This document shows positions 50,626-59,342 of a stretch of 64,000 nucleotides of DNA, in pieces (position 1 is the stretch's first letter; each line of letters starts with the position of its first letter). The notes below the pieces were generated by a model. That model was not told where the DNA came from. It was given only the letters and a program-made list of their open reading frames with translations, and did no database searches. This stretch comes from Streptomyces griseus (GTDB lineage Bacteria; Actinomycetota; Actinomycetes; Streptomycetales; Streptomycetaceae). The stretch spans positions 62,001-126,000 of the forward strand of contig NZ_UAVD01000038.1 of assembly GCF_900460065.1 (NCBI RefSeq), read 5' to 3'. The position numbers and the translations under genes were made by a program.

Positions 50626-51810
50626 ATGGTTCAGAAGCCGGAAAGTGACACAGAACCCAAGGAAAGGCGCATAGATCTGAGTCTCCCGCAGGTCGCCGGG
50701 AGTGCCGTGGCGGCCGTCGCGGCGGCCGTGCTGGCCTCGCAGTTGGGCGTGTACGGCACGATCGCGGGAGCGGGGGTGATGAGCGTCGTCGCCACCTGCG
50801 GCGGCTCGGTCTTCCAGCACTTCTTCCGCCGCACCGGCGAGCAGATCCGCGAGGTGACGGTCCAGGTGACCCACCCGGAGGGCCGCCAGGTGACGGTGCG
50901 CACCAAGGAGACGACACCCGCCGGGCACCGGGGCGCCGCCAGGCGGTCCGAGCCGGAGCCGGCCGAGGACGCCACCACGGTGCTGCCCACGGTCGACCCG
51001 GGCACGGTCCCGGAGGTGATCCCGGACGCGGAGAGCACGCAGCTGCTGAAGCCGGTCGACACCGACCGGACGCAGATGCTGGACCTCGGCGACGCGCGGA
51101 CCCGGATGCTCCGCGTCCCGCCGCCCGGACCCCCCGGAGGTCCGGGGACCGACGACCGCACGCGGCCGCTGCGGCAGATCGGCGACCGCACGGAGACGCC
51201 CTCGGGGGCCGACGACCGTACGCGCGTCCTCCCGGCGGCCGGGGCGGCGGACCGGGTCGTTCCCGACGACGCGTTCAGCGACGGCGTCACCCACGGCACC
51301 CGGATGCGCGGCTGGAAGCGCCCCGCGCTCGCGGCCGCCGCGGTCTTCGCCGTCTCCATGGCCGGGATCACCGCCTTCGAGATGATCTCGGGCAACGACC
51401 TCAGCGGCGGCCAGGGCACCACCCTCAGCTCCGTGGTCCGCGGCGGCGACGACGGCGACCGGGACTCCGGCCCCGCCGACCCCACGCCCTCCGGGGACAC
51501 CGGCCGGGACGGGGAGGACGGCGAACGGCGCCCCGACCCCGACGGCGGCACCGGCTCCGCCCCCGCCACGGTCCCGGGCGACGGCGACGGCGGGAGCGCC
51601 GACCCCGGTACGGGCACGGGCGGCGAGAACCCGGGCACCGGATCCACCCCCACGCCGACGCCGTCGGCGACCGGCGGCCCGACCGCGCCCGACCCGGCGC
51701 AGCCCACCCCGTCGCCCTCCGGCGACGCGGGAACCGGCACCCCCTCGACCGGCACGGGTGTCGCCCCGGGGCAGGGCGAGCAGGCCCCGCCCGGCACCGG
51801 CGCCGAGTGA
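50626..51810 (+). CDS. Hypothetical membrane protein with long acidic extracellular-type tail
   Basis: 394-residue protein. N-terminal residues ~20-55 are hydrophobic (GSAVAAVAAAVLASQLGVYGTIAGAGVMSVVATCGG) and likely contain one or two helices; a polar middle (about 65-225) is rich in D-x-R-T and T-D-R motifs (DTDRTQML, DDRTRPL, DDRTRVL); a second helix (RPALAAAAVFAVSMAGITAFEMI) is near 228-250, followed by ~145 residues of Gly/Pro/Thr/Asp-rich disordered tail. Topology suggests the tail is outside. No family or catalytic motif is recognised. ATG 50626 is chosen (AGCAGGGG upstream); an extension of the frame begins at 50527. Divergent from sepH; a link to division is only suggested by position. 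Confidence 0.65.
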   Translation: MVQKPESDTEPKERRIDLSLPQVAGSAVAAVAAAVLASQLGVYGTIAGAGVMSVVATCGGSVFQHFFRRTGEQIREVTVQVTHPEGRQVTVRTKETTPAGHRGAARRSEPEPAEDATTVLPTVDPGTVPEVIPDAESTQLLKPVDTDRTQMLDLGDARTRMLRVPPPGPPGGPGTDDRTRPLRQIGDRTETPSGADDRTRVLPAAGAADRVVPDDAFSDGVTHGTRMRGWKRPALAAAAVFAVSMAGITAFEMISGNDLSGGQGTTLSSVVRGGDDGDRDSGPADPTPSGDTGRDGEDGERRPDPDGGTGSAPATVPGDGDGGSADPGTGTGGENPGTGSTPTPTPSATGGPTAPDPAQPTPSPSGDAGTGTPSTGTGVAPGQGEQAPPGTGAE

Positions 51811-51836
51811 CCCACCGGCTCTCCGCGCACAGCACA

Positions 51837-51876
51837 TCGGCCCCGGCCTCCTCCGCACGGGAGAGGCCGGGGCCGA
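51837..51876. terminator. Stem-loop between convergent genes
   Basis: 14-bp stem around GGCCCCGGCCTC / GAGGCCGGGGCC (51839-51850, 51863-51874), extended two base pairs, between the membrane-protein and the oxidase genes. Confidence 0.85.
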
Positions 51877-51907
51877 CGGCGTACCGGGGACCGGGGACCG
51901 GGCGGAC

Positions 51908-53230
51908 TCAGTCGCCGAGCACGCGCCGCAGGTAGTCGTTGCCGAAGAGGCGGTCCGGGTCCAGCCGGTCGCGCAGCGCGGTGAACTCGCCGAAGCGCGG
52001 GTAGACCTCCGCCAGGTAGGCCGCGTCACGGGTGTGGATCTTGCCCCAGTGCGGCCGGCCGGCGTGCGCGGTCATGATCCGCTCGACCGCCGTGAAGTAC
52101 GACCGGTGGGGCGTGCCCTTGTAGAGGTGCACGGCGATGTAGGCGCTGTCCCGGCCCGAGGCGGTCGACAGGGCCATGTCGTCGGCCGGAGCGGTGCGCA
52201 CCTCCACCGGGAAGCTGATCTTCAGCGGTGACCGCTCGACCATGGCCTTCAGCTCCCGAAGCACCGTCACCGCCTGCTCGCGCGGAACGGCGTACTCCAT
52301 CTCCACGAACCGCACCCGGCGCGGGCTGGTGAACACCTTGTACGGGATGTCGGTGTAGGTCCGGGCCGACAGCGCCCGGCTGGAGAGCCTGGCGATCGAG
52401 GGGATCGTCGCCGGGACCGCGCGGCCGAGCGAACAGGCGACCTGGAAGACCCCGTTGGACAGCAGCTCGTCCTCGATCCAGCCGCTCACCCTGCCGGGCG
52501 GGGCGGCCGGTCCGGCGCTGCGGTTGTTGCGCTTGGTGTTGCAGTTCCCGGTGTGCGGGAACCAGTAGAACTCGAAGTGCTCGTTCTCGGCGACCAGGGA
52601 GTCGAAGTCCGCCGTGACCCGGTCGAAGGTCATCGGCTCCTCACGGGCCGTCAGCAGGAAGATCGGCTCCACGGCCAGGGTGACGGCGGTGATCACCCCG
52701 AGGGCGCCGAGGCCGATCCGGGCCGCCGCGAAGATCTCCGGGTTCTCCTCGGCCGAGCAGACCAGGACCGTGCCGTCTGCGGTGACCAGCTCCAGCGCGC
52801 GGATCTGCGCCGCTATGGACGCCGAGTCCCGGCCCGTGCCGTGCGTGCCGGTGGAGGTCGCCCCGGCGATCGTCTGCTCCATGATGTCGCCCATGTTGGT
52901 GAGCGAGAGGCCCTCGCGGGCGAGCGCGGTGTTGAGCCGCTTGAGCGGAGTGCCCGCCTCCACCGTCACGGTCATCGCCCCGCGGTCGATGTCCCGGATC
53001 CCGGTCAGCAGGTCCGGGCGTATCAGCACCCCGTCCGTGGCGGCCGCCGCGGTGAAGGAGTGGCCCGCGCCGACCGGCTTGACCCGCAGGCCCTCCGCGG
53101 CCGCCCGGCGCAGCACGTCCGCGAGCTCGTCCACGGACGCGGGGGACTCGGCGCGGGCGGGCCGGGCGGTGACGGTGCCCGCCCAGTTACGCCACGCGCT
53201 CGTCCTCGTCCGTGCGTAGGTGTCGGTCAT
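51908..53230 (-). CDS. FAD-linked D-arabinono-1,4-lactone oxidase family protein
   Basis: 440-residue FAD-binding oxidase. The FAD domain has VKPVGAGHSFTAAAATDGVLI, NMGDIMEQTIAGATSTGTHGTG (the usual flavin-binding region) and ALGVITAVTL; the cap domain ends in GRPHWGKIH and WGK-type residues of the ALO family, which oxidises sugar-1,4-lactones such as gulono- or arabinono-lactone. Substrate unknown. The ATG at 53230 overlaps the upstream MFS gene by 44 bp, so the two form an operon, oxidase second. No signal peptide is visible. The partner transporter may move the substrate or product. Confidence 0.9.
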   Translation of the reverse strand: MTDTYARTRTSAWRNWAGTVTARPARAESPASVDELADVLRRAAAEGLRVKPVGAGHSFTAAAATDGVLIRPDLLTGIRDIDRGAMTVTVEAGTPLKRLNTALAREGLSLTNMGDIMEQTIAGATSTGTHGTGRDSASIAAQIRALELVTADGTVLVCSAEENPEIFAAARIGLGALGVITAVTLAVEPIFLLTAREEPMTFDRVTADFDSLVAENEHFEFYWFPHTGNCNTKRNNRSAGPAAPPGRVSGWIEDELLSNGVFQVACSLGRAVPATIPSIARLSSRALSARTYTDIPYKVFTSPRRVRFVEMEYAVPREQAVTVLRELKAMVERSPLKISFPVEVRTAPADDMALSTASGRDSAYIAVHLYKGTPHRSYFTAVERIMTAHAGRPHWGKIHTRDAAYLAEVYPRFGEFTALRDRLDPDRLFGNDYLRRVLGD

Positions 53231-54434
53231 CTTCCCCGCGCCCTCCCGTCGCAGCCGGCCCGGCCAGCCGGCGATATCCCAGGACCGCCACCGCCGCCGC
53301 GAGCGCTCCCGCCACGACGGGCACCGCGTACCCCGCCTTCGCCCCGGCGGCGTCGACCACCCAGCCGGCGGCCGAGGAGCCGAGCGCCACTCCGACCGCG
53401 AGCCCGGTACTGGTCCAGGTCATGCCCTCGGTCAGCTTGGTGCGCGGTACGTGCGCTTCGACGAGGGCCATGGTGGTGACCATCGTCGGTGCGATGGCGA
53501 GGCCCGCGACAAAGAGCGCCACGGCCAGCAACGGAAGGTTCCCGGCCAGTAGGAGGGGGATCATACTCACGGCCATCGCGCAGACACCCACCAGCCACCT
53601 GGTCGAGGGGTTCCCCTTGAGGTGCAGCAGCCCGAACACGGCCCCCGCGAGGCACGAGCCGAGCGCGTAGACGGCCAGCACCAGGGAGGCCGCGGCCTTG
53701 TGACCGCGCTCCTCGGCGAAGGCCACGGTCACCACGTCCACGCCCCCGAAGATCGCGCCCGTCGCCACGAAGGTGGCCACCAGGACCTGGAGCCCGCGCG
53801 AGCGCAGCGCCGAGCCCCCGGTCTGCTGCGACTTCGGGTGCGGCACCGGCTCGGTGGCCCGCTGCGAGGTCAGCCAGAAGACGCCGACCAGCAGGAAGCC
53901 GCCGGCGATCAGCGGCCCCGCCTCCGGGAACCAGGCGGTGGACAGACCGATGGAGATGATCGGGCCGAAGATGAAGCACACCTCGTCGACGATCGACTCC
54001 CACGCGTACGCGGTGTGCAGATCCCGGCTGGAGCCCCGGTAGATCTCCGCCCAGCGGGACCGGATCATCGACCCCACACTCGGCACACAGCCCGCGCCCA
54101 CCGAGAAGACGAACAGCGTCCACTCGGGAGCCCCCTGCTGGGCGCAGATCAGCAGACCCGCCACCGCCGCCACCGCGACCAGCGTGACGGGGCGGAGCAC
54201 CCGGCGCTGCCCGTAGCGGTCGACCAGCCGGGAGACCTGGGGGCCGCAGACCGCCGCCGACATCGCCAGGGTCGCGGAGAGCGCCCCGGCCAGCCCGTAG
54301 CGGCCGGTGAGCTGGGAGATCATCGTGACGACGCCGATGCCCATCATGGACAACGGCATCCGGCCCAAGAAGCCTGCGGCGGAGAATTCCCTCGAACCGG
54401 GGGCGGAGAAGATGGCGCGGTAGGGGCTGGGCAA
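53187..54434 (-). CDS. Major facilitator superfamily transporter
   Basis: 415-residue 12-helix MFS protein. The N-terminal half has ISQLTGRYGLAGALSATLAMSAAVCGPQVSRLVDRYGQRRVLRP, with the DRYGQRR loop between TM2 and TM3, which is the MFS motif A equivalent; the C-terminal half repeats the pattern. The substrate is unknown; the fusion-like overlap with the sugar-lactone oxidase gene suggests a sugar or sugar acid. A TTG start at 54434 is chosen because GGAG lies 6-7 nt before it. It is divergent from hemH. Confidence 0.88.
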   Translation of the reverse strand: MPSPYRAIFSAPGSREFSAAGFLGRMPLSMMGIGVVTMISQLTGRYGLAGALSATLAMSAAVCGPQVSRLVDRYGQRRVLRPVTLVAVAAVAGLLICAQQGAPEWTLFVFSVGAGCVPSVGSMIRSRWAEIYRGSSRDLHTAYAWESIVDEVCFIFGPIISIGLSTAWFPEAGPLIAGGFLLVGVFWLTSQRATEPVPHPKSQQTGGSALRSRGLQVLVATFVATGAIFGGVDVVTVAFAEERGHKAAASLVLAVYALGSCLAGAVFGLLHLKGNPSTRWLVGVCAMAVSMIPLLLAGNLPLLAVALFVAGLAIAPTMVTTMALVEAHVPRTKLTEGMTWTSTGLAVGVALGSSAAGWVVDAAGAKAGYAVPVVAGALAAAVAVLGYRRLAGPAATGGRGEDDRHLRTDEDERVA

Positions 54435-54628
54435 GGGGTACTCCGGTCATGCCTGTCATGCGTGTAGCTGGCCGATACAGCTTACGGCCGGGCCGGCCGT
54501 CCCGGACACCGGATCACGGGCGGCGGCCCGGGGGAGCGGCGCGGCCGCCCGGCCGCCGATGCCCCGGCCCTCCCGGTCTTTCCGACGGGGCGTCGGATGT
54601 CGGGTGCCGCCCTGCCGGAGGCGGGTGG

Positions 54629-54634
54629 CAGGAT
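54629..54634 (+). promoter_or_regulatory. hemH: -10-like CAGGAT before hemH
   Basis: CAGGAT lies 7 nt before the ATG at 54642, the same geometry as the TAGGAT of the DUF5998 gene; the first base deviates from the TANNNT consensus. Confidence 0.4.
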
Positions 54635-54641
54635 CGATGTC

Positions 54642-55769
54642 ATGTCCGATCTGCGCGATCCCGCTCCCTACGACGCCCTGCTGCTGCTCTCCTTCGGCGG
54701 CCCCGAGGGCCCGGACGACGTGGTCCCGTTCCTGGCGAACGTGACCCGCGGCCGCGGCATCCCCGAGGAACGCCTCAAGGAGGTCGGCCAGCACTACTTC
54801 CTGTTCGGCGGGGTCAGCCCGATCAACGAGCAGAACCGGGCCCTGCTCGGCGCCCTGCGCAAGGACTTCGCCGACCACGGCCTGGACCTCCCGGTCTACT
54901 GGGGCAACCGCAACTGGGCCCCGTACCTGACCGACGTCCTGCGCGAGATGACCACCGACGGACACCGCCGGATCGCCGTCCTCGCCACCAGCGCCTACGC
55001 CTCCTACTCCGGCTGCCGCCAGTACCGCGAGAACCTCGCCGAGTCGCTGGCCGCCCTGGAGGCCGAGGGGCTGGAGGTCCCCCGGGTCGACAAGCTGCGG
55101 CACTACTTCAACCACCCGGGCTTCGTCGCGCCCATGGTGGACGGCGTGCTCGCCTCCCTCGCCGACCTCCCCGAGGACGTCCGCGCGGGCGCGCACCTCG
55201 CGTTCACCACCCACTCCATCCCCACCTCCGCCGCCGACGCCTCCGGCCCGGTGGAGGCGCACGGCGAGGGCGGGGCGTACGTCGCCGAGCACCTCGACGT
55301 GGCCCGGCTGATCGTGGACGCGGTGCGCGCGGAGACCGGCATCGAGTACCCCTGGCGGCTCGTCTACCAGTCCCGCAGCGGCGCCCCGCACATCCCGTGG
55401 CTGGAGCCCGACATCTGCGACCACCTGGAGACCCTGGGCGCCGAGGGCGTCCCCGCGGTCGTGATGGCGCCGATCGGCTTCGTCTCCGACCACATGGAGG
55501 TGCTGTACGACCTCGACACCGAGGCCACCGCGAAGGCGGCCGAGATCGGTCTGCCGGTCCGCCGGTCCGCCACGGTGGGCGACGACCCGCGGTTCGCCGC
55601 CGCCGTGCGCGACCTGCTCCTGGAGCGCGCCGCGACCGAGCGCGGCCGGGCGGTGGAGCGCTGCGCTCTGGGCTCCCTGGGGCCCTCCCACGACCTCTGC
55701 CCGGTCGGCTGCTGTCCGGCCAGGGCCCCGAAGCCGGCCGCCGCGGGCGCGGACAGCCCGTACGTGTAA
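54642..55769 (+). CDS. hemH: Ferrochelatase (coproporphyrin ferrochelatase type)
   Basis: 375-residue enzyme inserting Fe2+ into a porphyrin, in actinobacteria mostly coproporphyrin III in the haem pathway. Key features are [14 protein letters not shown] (12-25), the invariant His in FTTHSIPTS (about 190), and the conserved [16 protein letters not shown]-terminal cysteines in [10 protein letters not shown] and a Cys in YSGCRQY match the [2Fe-2S] cluster ligands known in actinobacterial ferrochelatases. No signal peptide; cytoplasmic, probably membrane-associated. Start is leaderless-like (CAGGAT then 7 nt). A phosphatase-family gene follows 30 bp downstream. Confidence 0.95.
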   Translation: MSDLRDPAPYDALLLLSFGGPEGPDDVVPFLANVTRGRGIPEERLKEVGQHYFLFGGVSPINEQNRALLGALRKDFADHGLDLPVYWGNRNWAPYLTDVLREMTTDGHRRIAVLATSAYASYSGCRQYRENLAESLAALEAEGLEVPRVDKLRHYFNHPGFVAPMVDGVLASLADLPEDVRAGAHLAFTTHSIPTSAADASGPVEAHGEGGAYVAEHLDVARLIVDAVRAETGIEYPWRLVYQSRSGAPHIPWLEPDICDHLETLGAEGVPAVVMAPIGFVSDHMEVLYDLDTEATAKAAEIGLPVRRSATVGDDPRFAAAVRDLLLERAATERGRAVERCALGSLGPSHDLCPVGCCPARAPKPAAAGADSPYV

Positions 55770-55798
55770 CCCGACGCACCGACACCCTTGGGAGCACC

Positions 55799-56602
55799 GT
55801 GACCGACCCCGCCCTGTCCGAACTGCTCGACCTCGCCCTGGAGGCGGCCCGCCGTGCGGGAGCCCTGCTGCGCGACGGCCGCCCGGCCGACCTGGGGGTG
55901 GCCGCGACGAAGTCCAGCCCCATCGACGTGGTCACCGAGATGGACATCGCCGCCGAGAAGCTGATCATCGGCTACCTCTCCGACTTCCGCCCCGACGACG
56001 GTTTCCTCGGTGAGGAGGGAGCCGGCTCCCCGGGCTCCACCGGCATCCGCTGGGTCATCGACCCGCTCGACGGCACGGTGAACTACCTCTACGGTCTGCC
56101 CACCTGGGCGGTGTCCATCGCCGCGGAGCGCGACGGGGAGCGGGTCGTGGGCGTCGTGGAGGCCCCGATGCGCCGGGAGACGTATCAGGCGGTGCTCGGC
56201 GGCGGTGCGTTCGCGAACGGCGAGGCCCTGCGCTGCCGCCGACCCGCCCCGCCGCTGGACCAGGCCCTCGTCTCGACCGGTTTCAACTACGTCGGCCACG
56301 TCCGCGCCCACCAGGCGGACGTGGCCCAGCAGCTCATCCCGAGGCTCCGGGACATCCGGCGCGGCGGTTCGGCGGCCGTCGACCTCTGCGATGTGGCGGC
56401 GGGGCGGCTGGACGGCTACTACGAGCGCGGGCTGCACCCCTGGGACCTGGCGGCGGGCGACCTCATCGCCCGGGAGGCGGGCGCGCTGACCGGCGGACGC
56501 CCGGGACTGCCCGCCGACGGCGACCTGACGGTGGCCGCCACCCCGGGCGTCTTCGAGCCGTTGCAGGCCGCGCTCGACGAGCTGGGCGCCTGGCACGACT
56601 GA
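55799..56602 (+). CDS. Inositol monophosphatase family protein
   Basis: 267-residue Mg2+-dependent phosphatase of the IMPase/FIG family. Metal-binding motifs are complete: E-E-G (GEEGAG), DPLDGTVNYLYGLPTW and WDLAAGDLIAREAG. Substrates of the family include inositol, histidinol, fructose-1,6-bisphosphate or nucleotide phosphates; the sequence does not separate them, although Streptomyces homologues are commonly called inositol monophosphatases. GTG 55799 follows GGGAGC at 5 nt. It is 30 bp downstream of hemH and ends at a long hairpin. Confidence 0.9.
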   Translation: MTDPALSELLDLALEAARRAGALLRDGRPADLGVAATKSSPIDVVTEMDIAAEKLIIGYLSDFRPDDGFLGEEGAGSPGSTGIRWVIDPLDGTVNYLYGLPTWAVSIAAERDGERVVGVVEAPMRRETYQAVLGGGAFANGEALRCRRPAPPLDQALVSTGFNYVGHVRAHQADVAQQLIPRLRDIRRGGSAAVDLCDVAAGRLDGYYERGLHPWDLAAGDLIAREAGALTGGRPGLPADGDLTVAATPGVFEPLQAALDELGAWHD

Positions 56603-56655
56603 CGGGGCCCGCCGGGAAGGCCCTGACGAGGGGCCTGAGGCCGCCGCACACGCCA

Positions 56656-56692
56656 GGGGCCCCGGAACACCGTGACGGTGTTCCGGGGCCCC
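56656..56692. terminator. Bidirectional terminator
   Basis: 17-bp perfect stem GGGGCCCCGGAACACCG (56656-56672) with complement 56676-56692 and a 3-nt loop, between the phosphatase gene and the convergent small gene. Confidence 0.9.
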
Positions 56693-56704
56693 GTGGCGTA
56701 CGGC

Positions 56705-56878
56705 TCAGACGCTGGTGGCGCCGATCTCCACGCCGTGCTCGGCGGCGAGACGGCGCAGGTCGTCCAGCTCGCCCTGCTCGACGTCCGCGAGGAAGTCGTC
56801 GCCGTCCTCGCGTGCCCGGGTGAGGACGGTCTCGGTCGTCCTGATGCGTTGCAGCAGACCTGCGGTGAAAGCGTCCAT
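56705..56878 (-). CDS. Small conserved hypothetical protein
   Basis: 57-residue acidic helical protein (MDAFTAGLLQRIRTTETVLTRAREDGDDFLADVEQGELDDLRRLAAEHGVEIGATSV), with no cysteine or membrane segment. ATG 56878 is preceded by GAGGGGGCG, a good ribosome binding site; an in-frame ATG five codons upstream is also possible. I recall a similarly placed small gene between the phosphatase gene and cutR in Streptomyces; function unknown. Its position as a divergent gene to cutRS makes a link to that system possible but not shown. Confidence 0.7.
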   Translation of the reverse strand: MDAFTAGLLQRIRTTETVLTRAREDGDDFLADVEQGELDDLRRLAAEHGVEIGATSV

Positions 56879-57261
56879 GATGCGCCCCCTCATCGTGGGT
56901 CGGTGGCACGGGGGTGTGCCCGGGATCTCCCCGGCCGGAGGACCGGAGGAGCGGGTGATCGCGCCGCCGCTCCGGGGAAACGGAACGAGCAGTGGCATGC
57001 CACGTGACAGGCGTGATCGCGGGTGTGAAGCCCTCTTCCCCCTACCGTGGTTCGGAGAAACCTCAACTGGCCCGGAAATCCGCCGGTTTCCCGGCGGGCG
57101 GCCGTTTGCCGGTCCGGCCCACCGCCGCCTTACCGCCGGTTTATGCGTGTTGCGGGCAGGATGGAGGCGCAGAGTCAGCCCTCGCTGCCCGCTTCCGGGC
57201 GGGCCCCGCGTGGGTCGCCGGCTCTGTGAACCCATCGAAGGACCGAAGGAAGGACTGCGCC
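56879..57261. other. Divergent region between the small gene and cutR
   Basis: 383 bp. It includes a low-GC patch at about 57040-57080 and TACCGT (about 57043) and TTTATG (about 57139) hexamers that could be cutRS promoters, plus GGAAA/TTTCC repeats near 57080. I see no operator I can assign. Confidence 0.4.
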
Positions 57262-57915
57262 GTGCGCGTACTCGTCGTCGAGGACGAGCAGCTGCTCGCC
57301 GATGCGGTGGCCACCGGACTGCGCCGGGAGGCCATGGCCGTCGACGTCGTCTACGACGGTGCCGCGGCCCTGGAGCGCATCGGGGTCAACGACTACGACG
57401 TCGTCGTGCTGGACCGGGACCTCCCGGTGGTGCACGGGGACGACGTCTGCCGCAGGATCGTCGAGCTCGGCATGCCCACCCGGGTGCTCATGCTCACCGC
57501 GTCCGGCGACGTCAGCGACCGGGTCGAGGGCCTGGAGCTGGGCGCCGACGACTATCTGCCCAAGCCCTTCGCCTTCAGCGAGCTGACCGCCCGGGTGCGC
57601 GCGCTGGGCCGCCGTACGACGGTGGCGCTGCCGCCCGTCCTGGAGCGCGCCGGCATCAAGCTCGACCCGAACCGCCGCGAGGTCTTCCGTGACGAGGTGG
57701 AGATCCAGCTCGCCCCGAAGGAGTTCGCGGTGCTGGAGGTCCTCATGCGCAGCGAGGGCGCGGTCGTCTCGGCGGAGCAACTGCTGGAGAAGGCCTGGGA
57801 CGAGAACACCGACCCCTTCACCAACGTGGTGCGGGTCACGGTCATGACGCTCCGCCGCAAGCTCGGCGAACCGCCGGTCATCGTCACCGTGCCGGGCTCC
57901 GGATACCGGATCTGA
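57262..57915 (+). CDS. cutR: Response regulator CutR
   Basis: 217-residue OmpR-type regulator (same length as S. coelicolor CutR). Receiver with E7-D8 pocket, phospho-acceptor D51 (VVVLDRDLP) and Lys in YLPKPF; C-terminal winged helix with ELTARVRALGRRT linker, NRREVFRDEVEIQLAPKEFAVLEVLMRSEG and VVRVTVMTLRRKLGEPPVI. CutRS was found as a repressor of actinorhodin production in S. lividans and, as I recall, more recent work ties it to extracellular protein quality control and HtrA proteases. GTG 57262 follows AAGGAAGGA. The kinase gene starts 5 bp after the stop. Confidence 0.93.
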   Translation: MRVLVVEDEQLLADAVATGLRREAMAVDVVYDGAAALERIGVNDYDVVVLDRDLPVVHGDDVCRRIVELGMPTRVLMLTASGDVSDRVEGLELGADDYLPKPFAFSELTARVRALGRRTTVALPPVLERAGIKLDPNRREVFRDEVEIQLAPKEFAVLEVLMRSEGAVVSAEQLLEKAWDENTDPFTNVVRVTVMTLRRKLGEPPVIVTVPGSGYRI

Positions 57916-57920
57916 GAGTC

Positions 57921-59153
57921 ATGGCCACCACTCAGGGGCCCCCCGCGGCGCCTCCGAAGCCCACCTGGGAGCCCAAGCAGCAGGAGCCCCCGTACCCCTG
58001 GCTGCGCCCGACCATCCGGATACGGCTCACGCTGCTGTACGGCGGGATGTTCCTGATCGCGGGCATCGTGCTGCTGTCGATCATCTACATGCTGGCCGCC
58101 CAGGCGCTGAGCGTCGGCACGGACCTGCCGTTCGAGATCGTCAGCGGCAAGGTCACCAGCGAGATCTGCGACCTGCCCGCGAACGCCAGCCCGAACGACT
58201 TCAACGCGGCGATGAACGCCTGCGTCAACCACCAGCGCAAGGCGGCGCTCGAAACCCTGCTCAACCGTTCGCTGCTCGCCCTGGTCGGCCTCAGCGTGAT
58301 CGCCTTCGCCTTCGGCTACGCGATGGCCGGACGCGTGCTGTCCCCGCTCGGCCGGATCACCAGGACCGCGCGCCGGGTGGCCGGGACGGACCTCACCCGG
58401 CGGATCGAGCTGGACGGCCCGGACGACGAGCTGAAGGAGCTCGCGGACACCTTCGACGACATGCTGGACCGGCTGGAGCGGGCCTTCACCGCGCAGCAGC
58501 GGTTCGTCGGCAACGCCTCGCACGAGCTGCGCACGCCGCTGGCGATCAACCGCACCCTGCTGGAGGTCCACCTCTCCGACCCGGAGGCCCCGCCGGAGCT
58601 CCAGCAGCTCGGCAAGACCCTCCTGGCCACCAACGAGCGCAGCGAGCAACTGGTCGAGGGCTTGTTGCTGCTGGCCCGCAGCGACAACCAGATCGTCGAG
58701 CGCAAGCCGGTCGACCTCGCGGAGGTCGCGGAGCGCGCCATCGACCAGGCCCGGTCGGAGGCGGTGGCCAAGAAGGTCGAGATCCGCGGCGAGCGCTCCA
58801 CGGCGGTGGTCCAGGGCAACGGCGTCCTGCTGGAGCGGATCGCGCTGAACCTGGTGCAGAACGCCGTGCGCTACAACGTGCCGGAGGACGGCTGGGTGGA
58901 GGTCACCACCGAGGCCCGTGACGGGCAGGCCCTGCTCGTCGTCTCGAACACCGGCCCGGTGGTCCCGGCGTACGAGATCGACAACCTCTTCGAGCCCTTC
59001 AGGAGGCTGCGTACGGAGCGCACGGGCAGCGACAAGGGGGTCGGGCTCGGCCTGTCGATCGCCCGGTCCGTCGCGCGGGCCCACGGAGGCCGTATCATCG
59101 CGGAGCCCCGCGAGGGCGGTGGTCTCGTGATGCGCGTCACCCTGCCGGTCTGA
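57921..59153 (+). CDS. cutS: Sensor histidine kinase CutS
   Basis: 410-residue membrane kinase, partner of CutR. TM1 (about 32-62), extracytoplasmic loop (63-115), TM2 (about 117-140), HAMP (about 140-192), phospho-His H201 in NASHELRTPLAINRTLLEV, ATPase domain with NLVQNAVRYN and GVGLGLSIARSVARAHGG. The short outer loop contains two cysteines, C83 and C101 (SEICDLP ... NACVN). Paired outer cysteines are described as conserved in CutS and may form a redox-sensed disulfide. Length fits CutS (about 414). Operon with cutR. Confidence 0.93.
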   Translation: MATTQGPPAAPPKPTWEPKQQEPPYPWLRPTIRIRLTLLYGGMFLIAGIVLLSIIYMLAAQALSVGTDLPFEIVSGKVTSEICDLPANASPNDFNAAMNACVNHQRKAALETLLNRSLLALVGLSVIAFAFGYAMAGRVLSPLGRITRTARRVAGTDLTRRIELDGPDDELKELADTFDDMLDRLERAFTAQQRFVGNASHELRTPLAINRTLLEVHLSDPEAPPELQQLGKTLLATNERSEQLVEGLLLLARSDNQIVERKPVDLAEVAERAIDQARSEAVAKKVEIRGERSTAVVQGNGVLLERIALNLVQNAVRYNVPEDGWVEVTTEARDGQALLVVSNTGPVVPAYEIDNLFEPFRRLRTERTGSDKGVGLGLSIARSVARAHGGRIIAEPREGGGLVMRVTLPV

Positions 59154-59236
59154 GAGGCTGCGCGGTGTGACTCCGCACCGAATTTTCATGTTCGCTTTGG
59201 GCGGAATTTTCAGGACCCGTTCCCGGGCGGGTCGTG

Positions 59237-59250
59237 TGTGATCGATCACA
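59237..59250. promoter_or_regulatory. Perfect palindrome TGTGATCGATCACA
   Basis: Fourteen-base two-fold palindrome between cutS and the DUF4193 gene. It contains CRP-type half-sites TGTGA and TCACA but with a 4-bp instead of a 6-bp gap, so it is not a standard CRP site; a candidate operator of another dimeric regulator. Confidence 0.4.
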
Positions 59251-59342
59251 GAGGCGATTTTCCGACCATCTACCCTCCGTGACCGCAACTCCATCGGAAA
59301 GCCGGTAATCGTCCGGGTTTTCGGGGATCATTATCACGGGAA

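Noticed and set aside
59237-59250. Standard CRP site
   Set aside because: The half-sites are right, but the gap between them is 4 bp instead of 6 bp.
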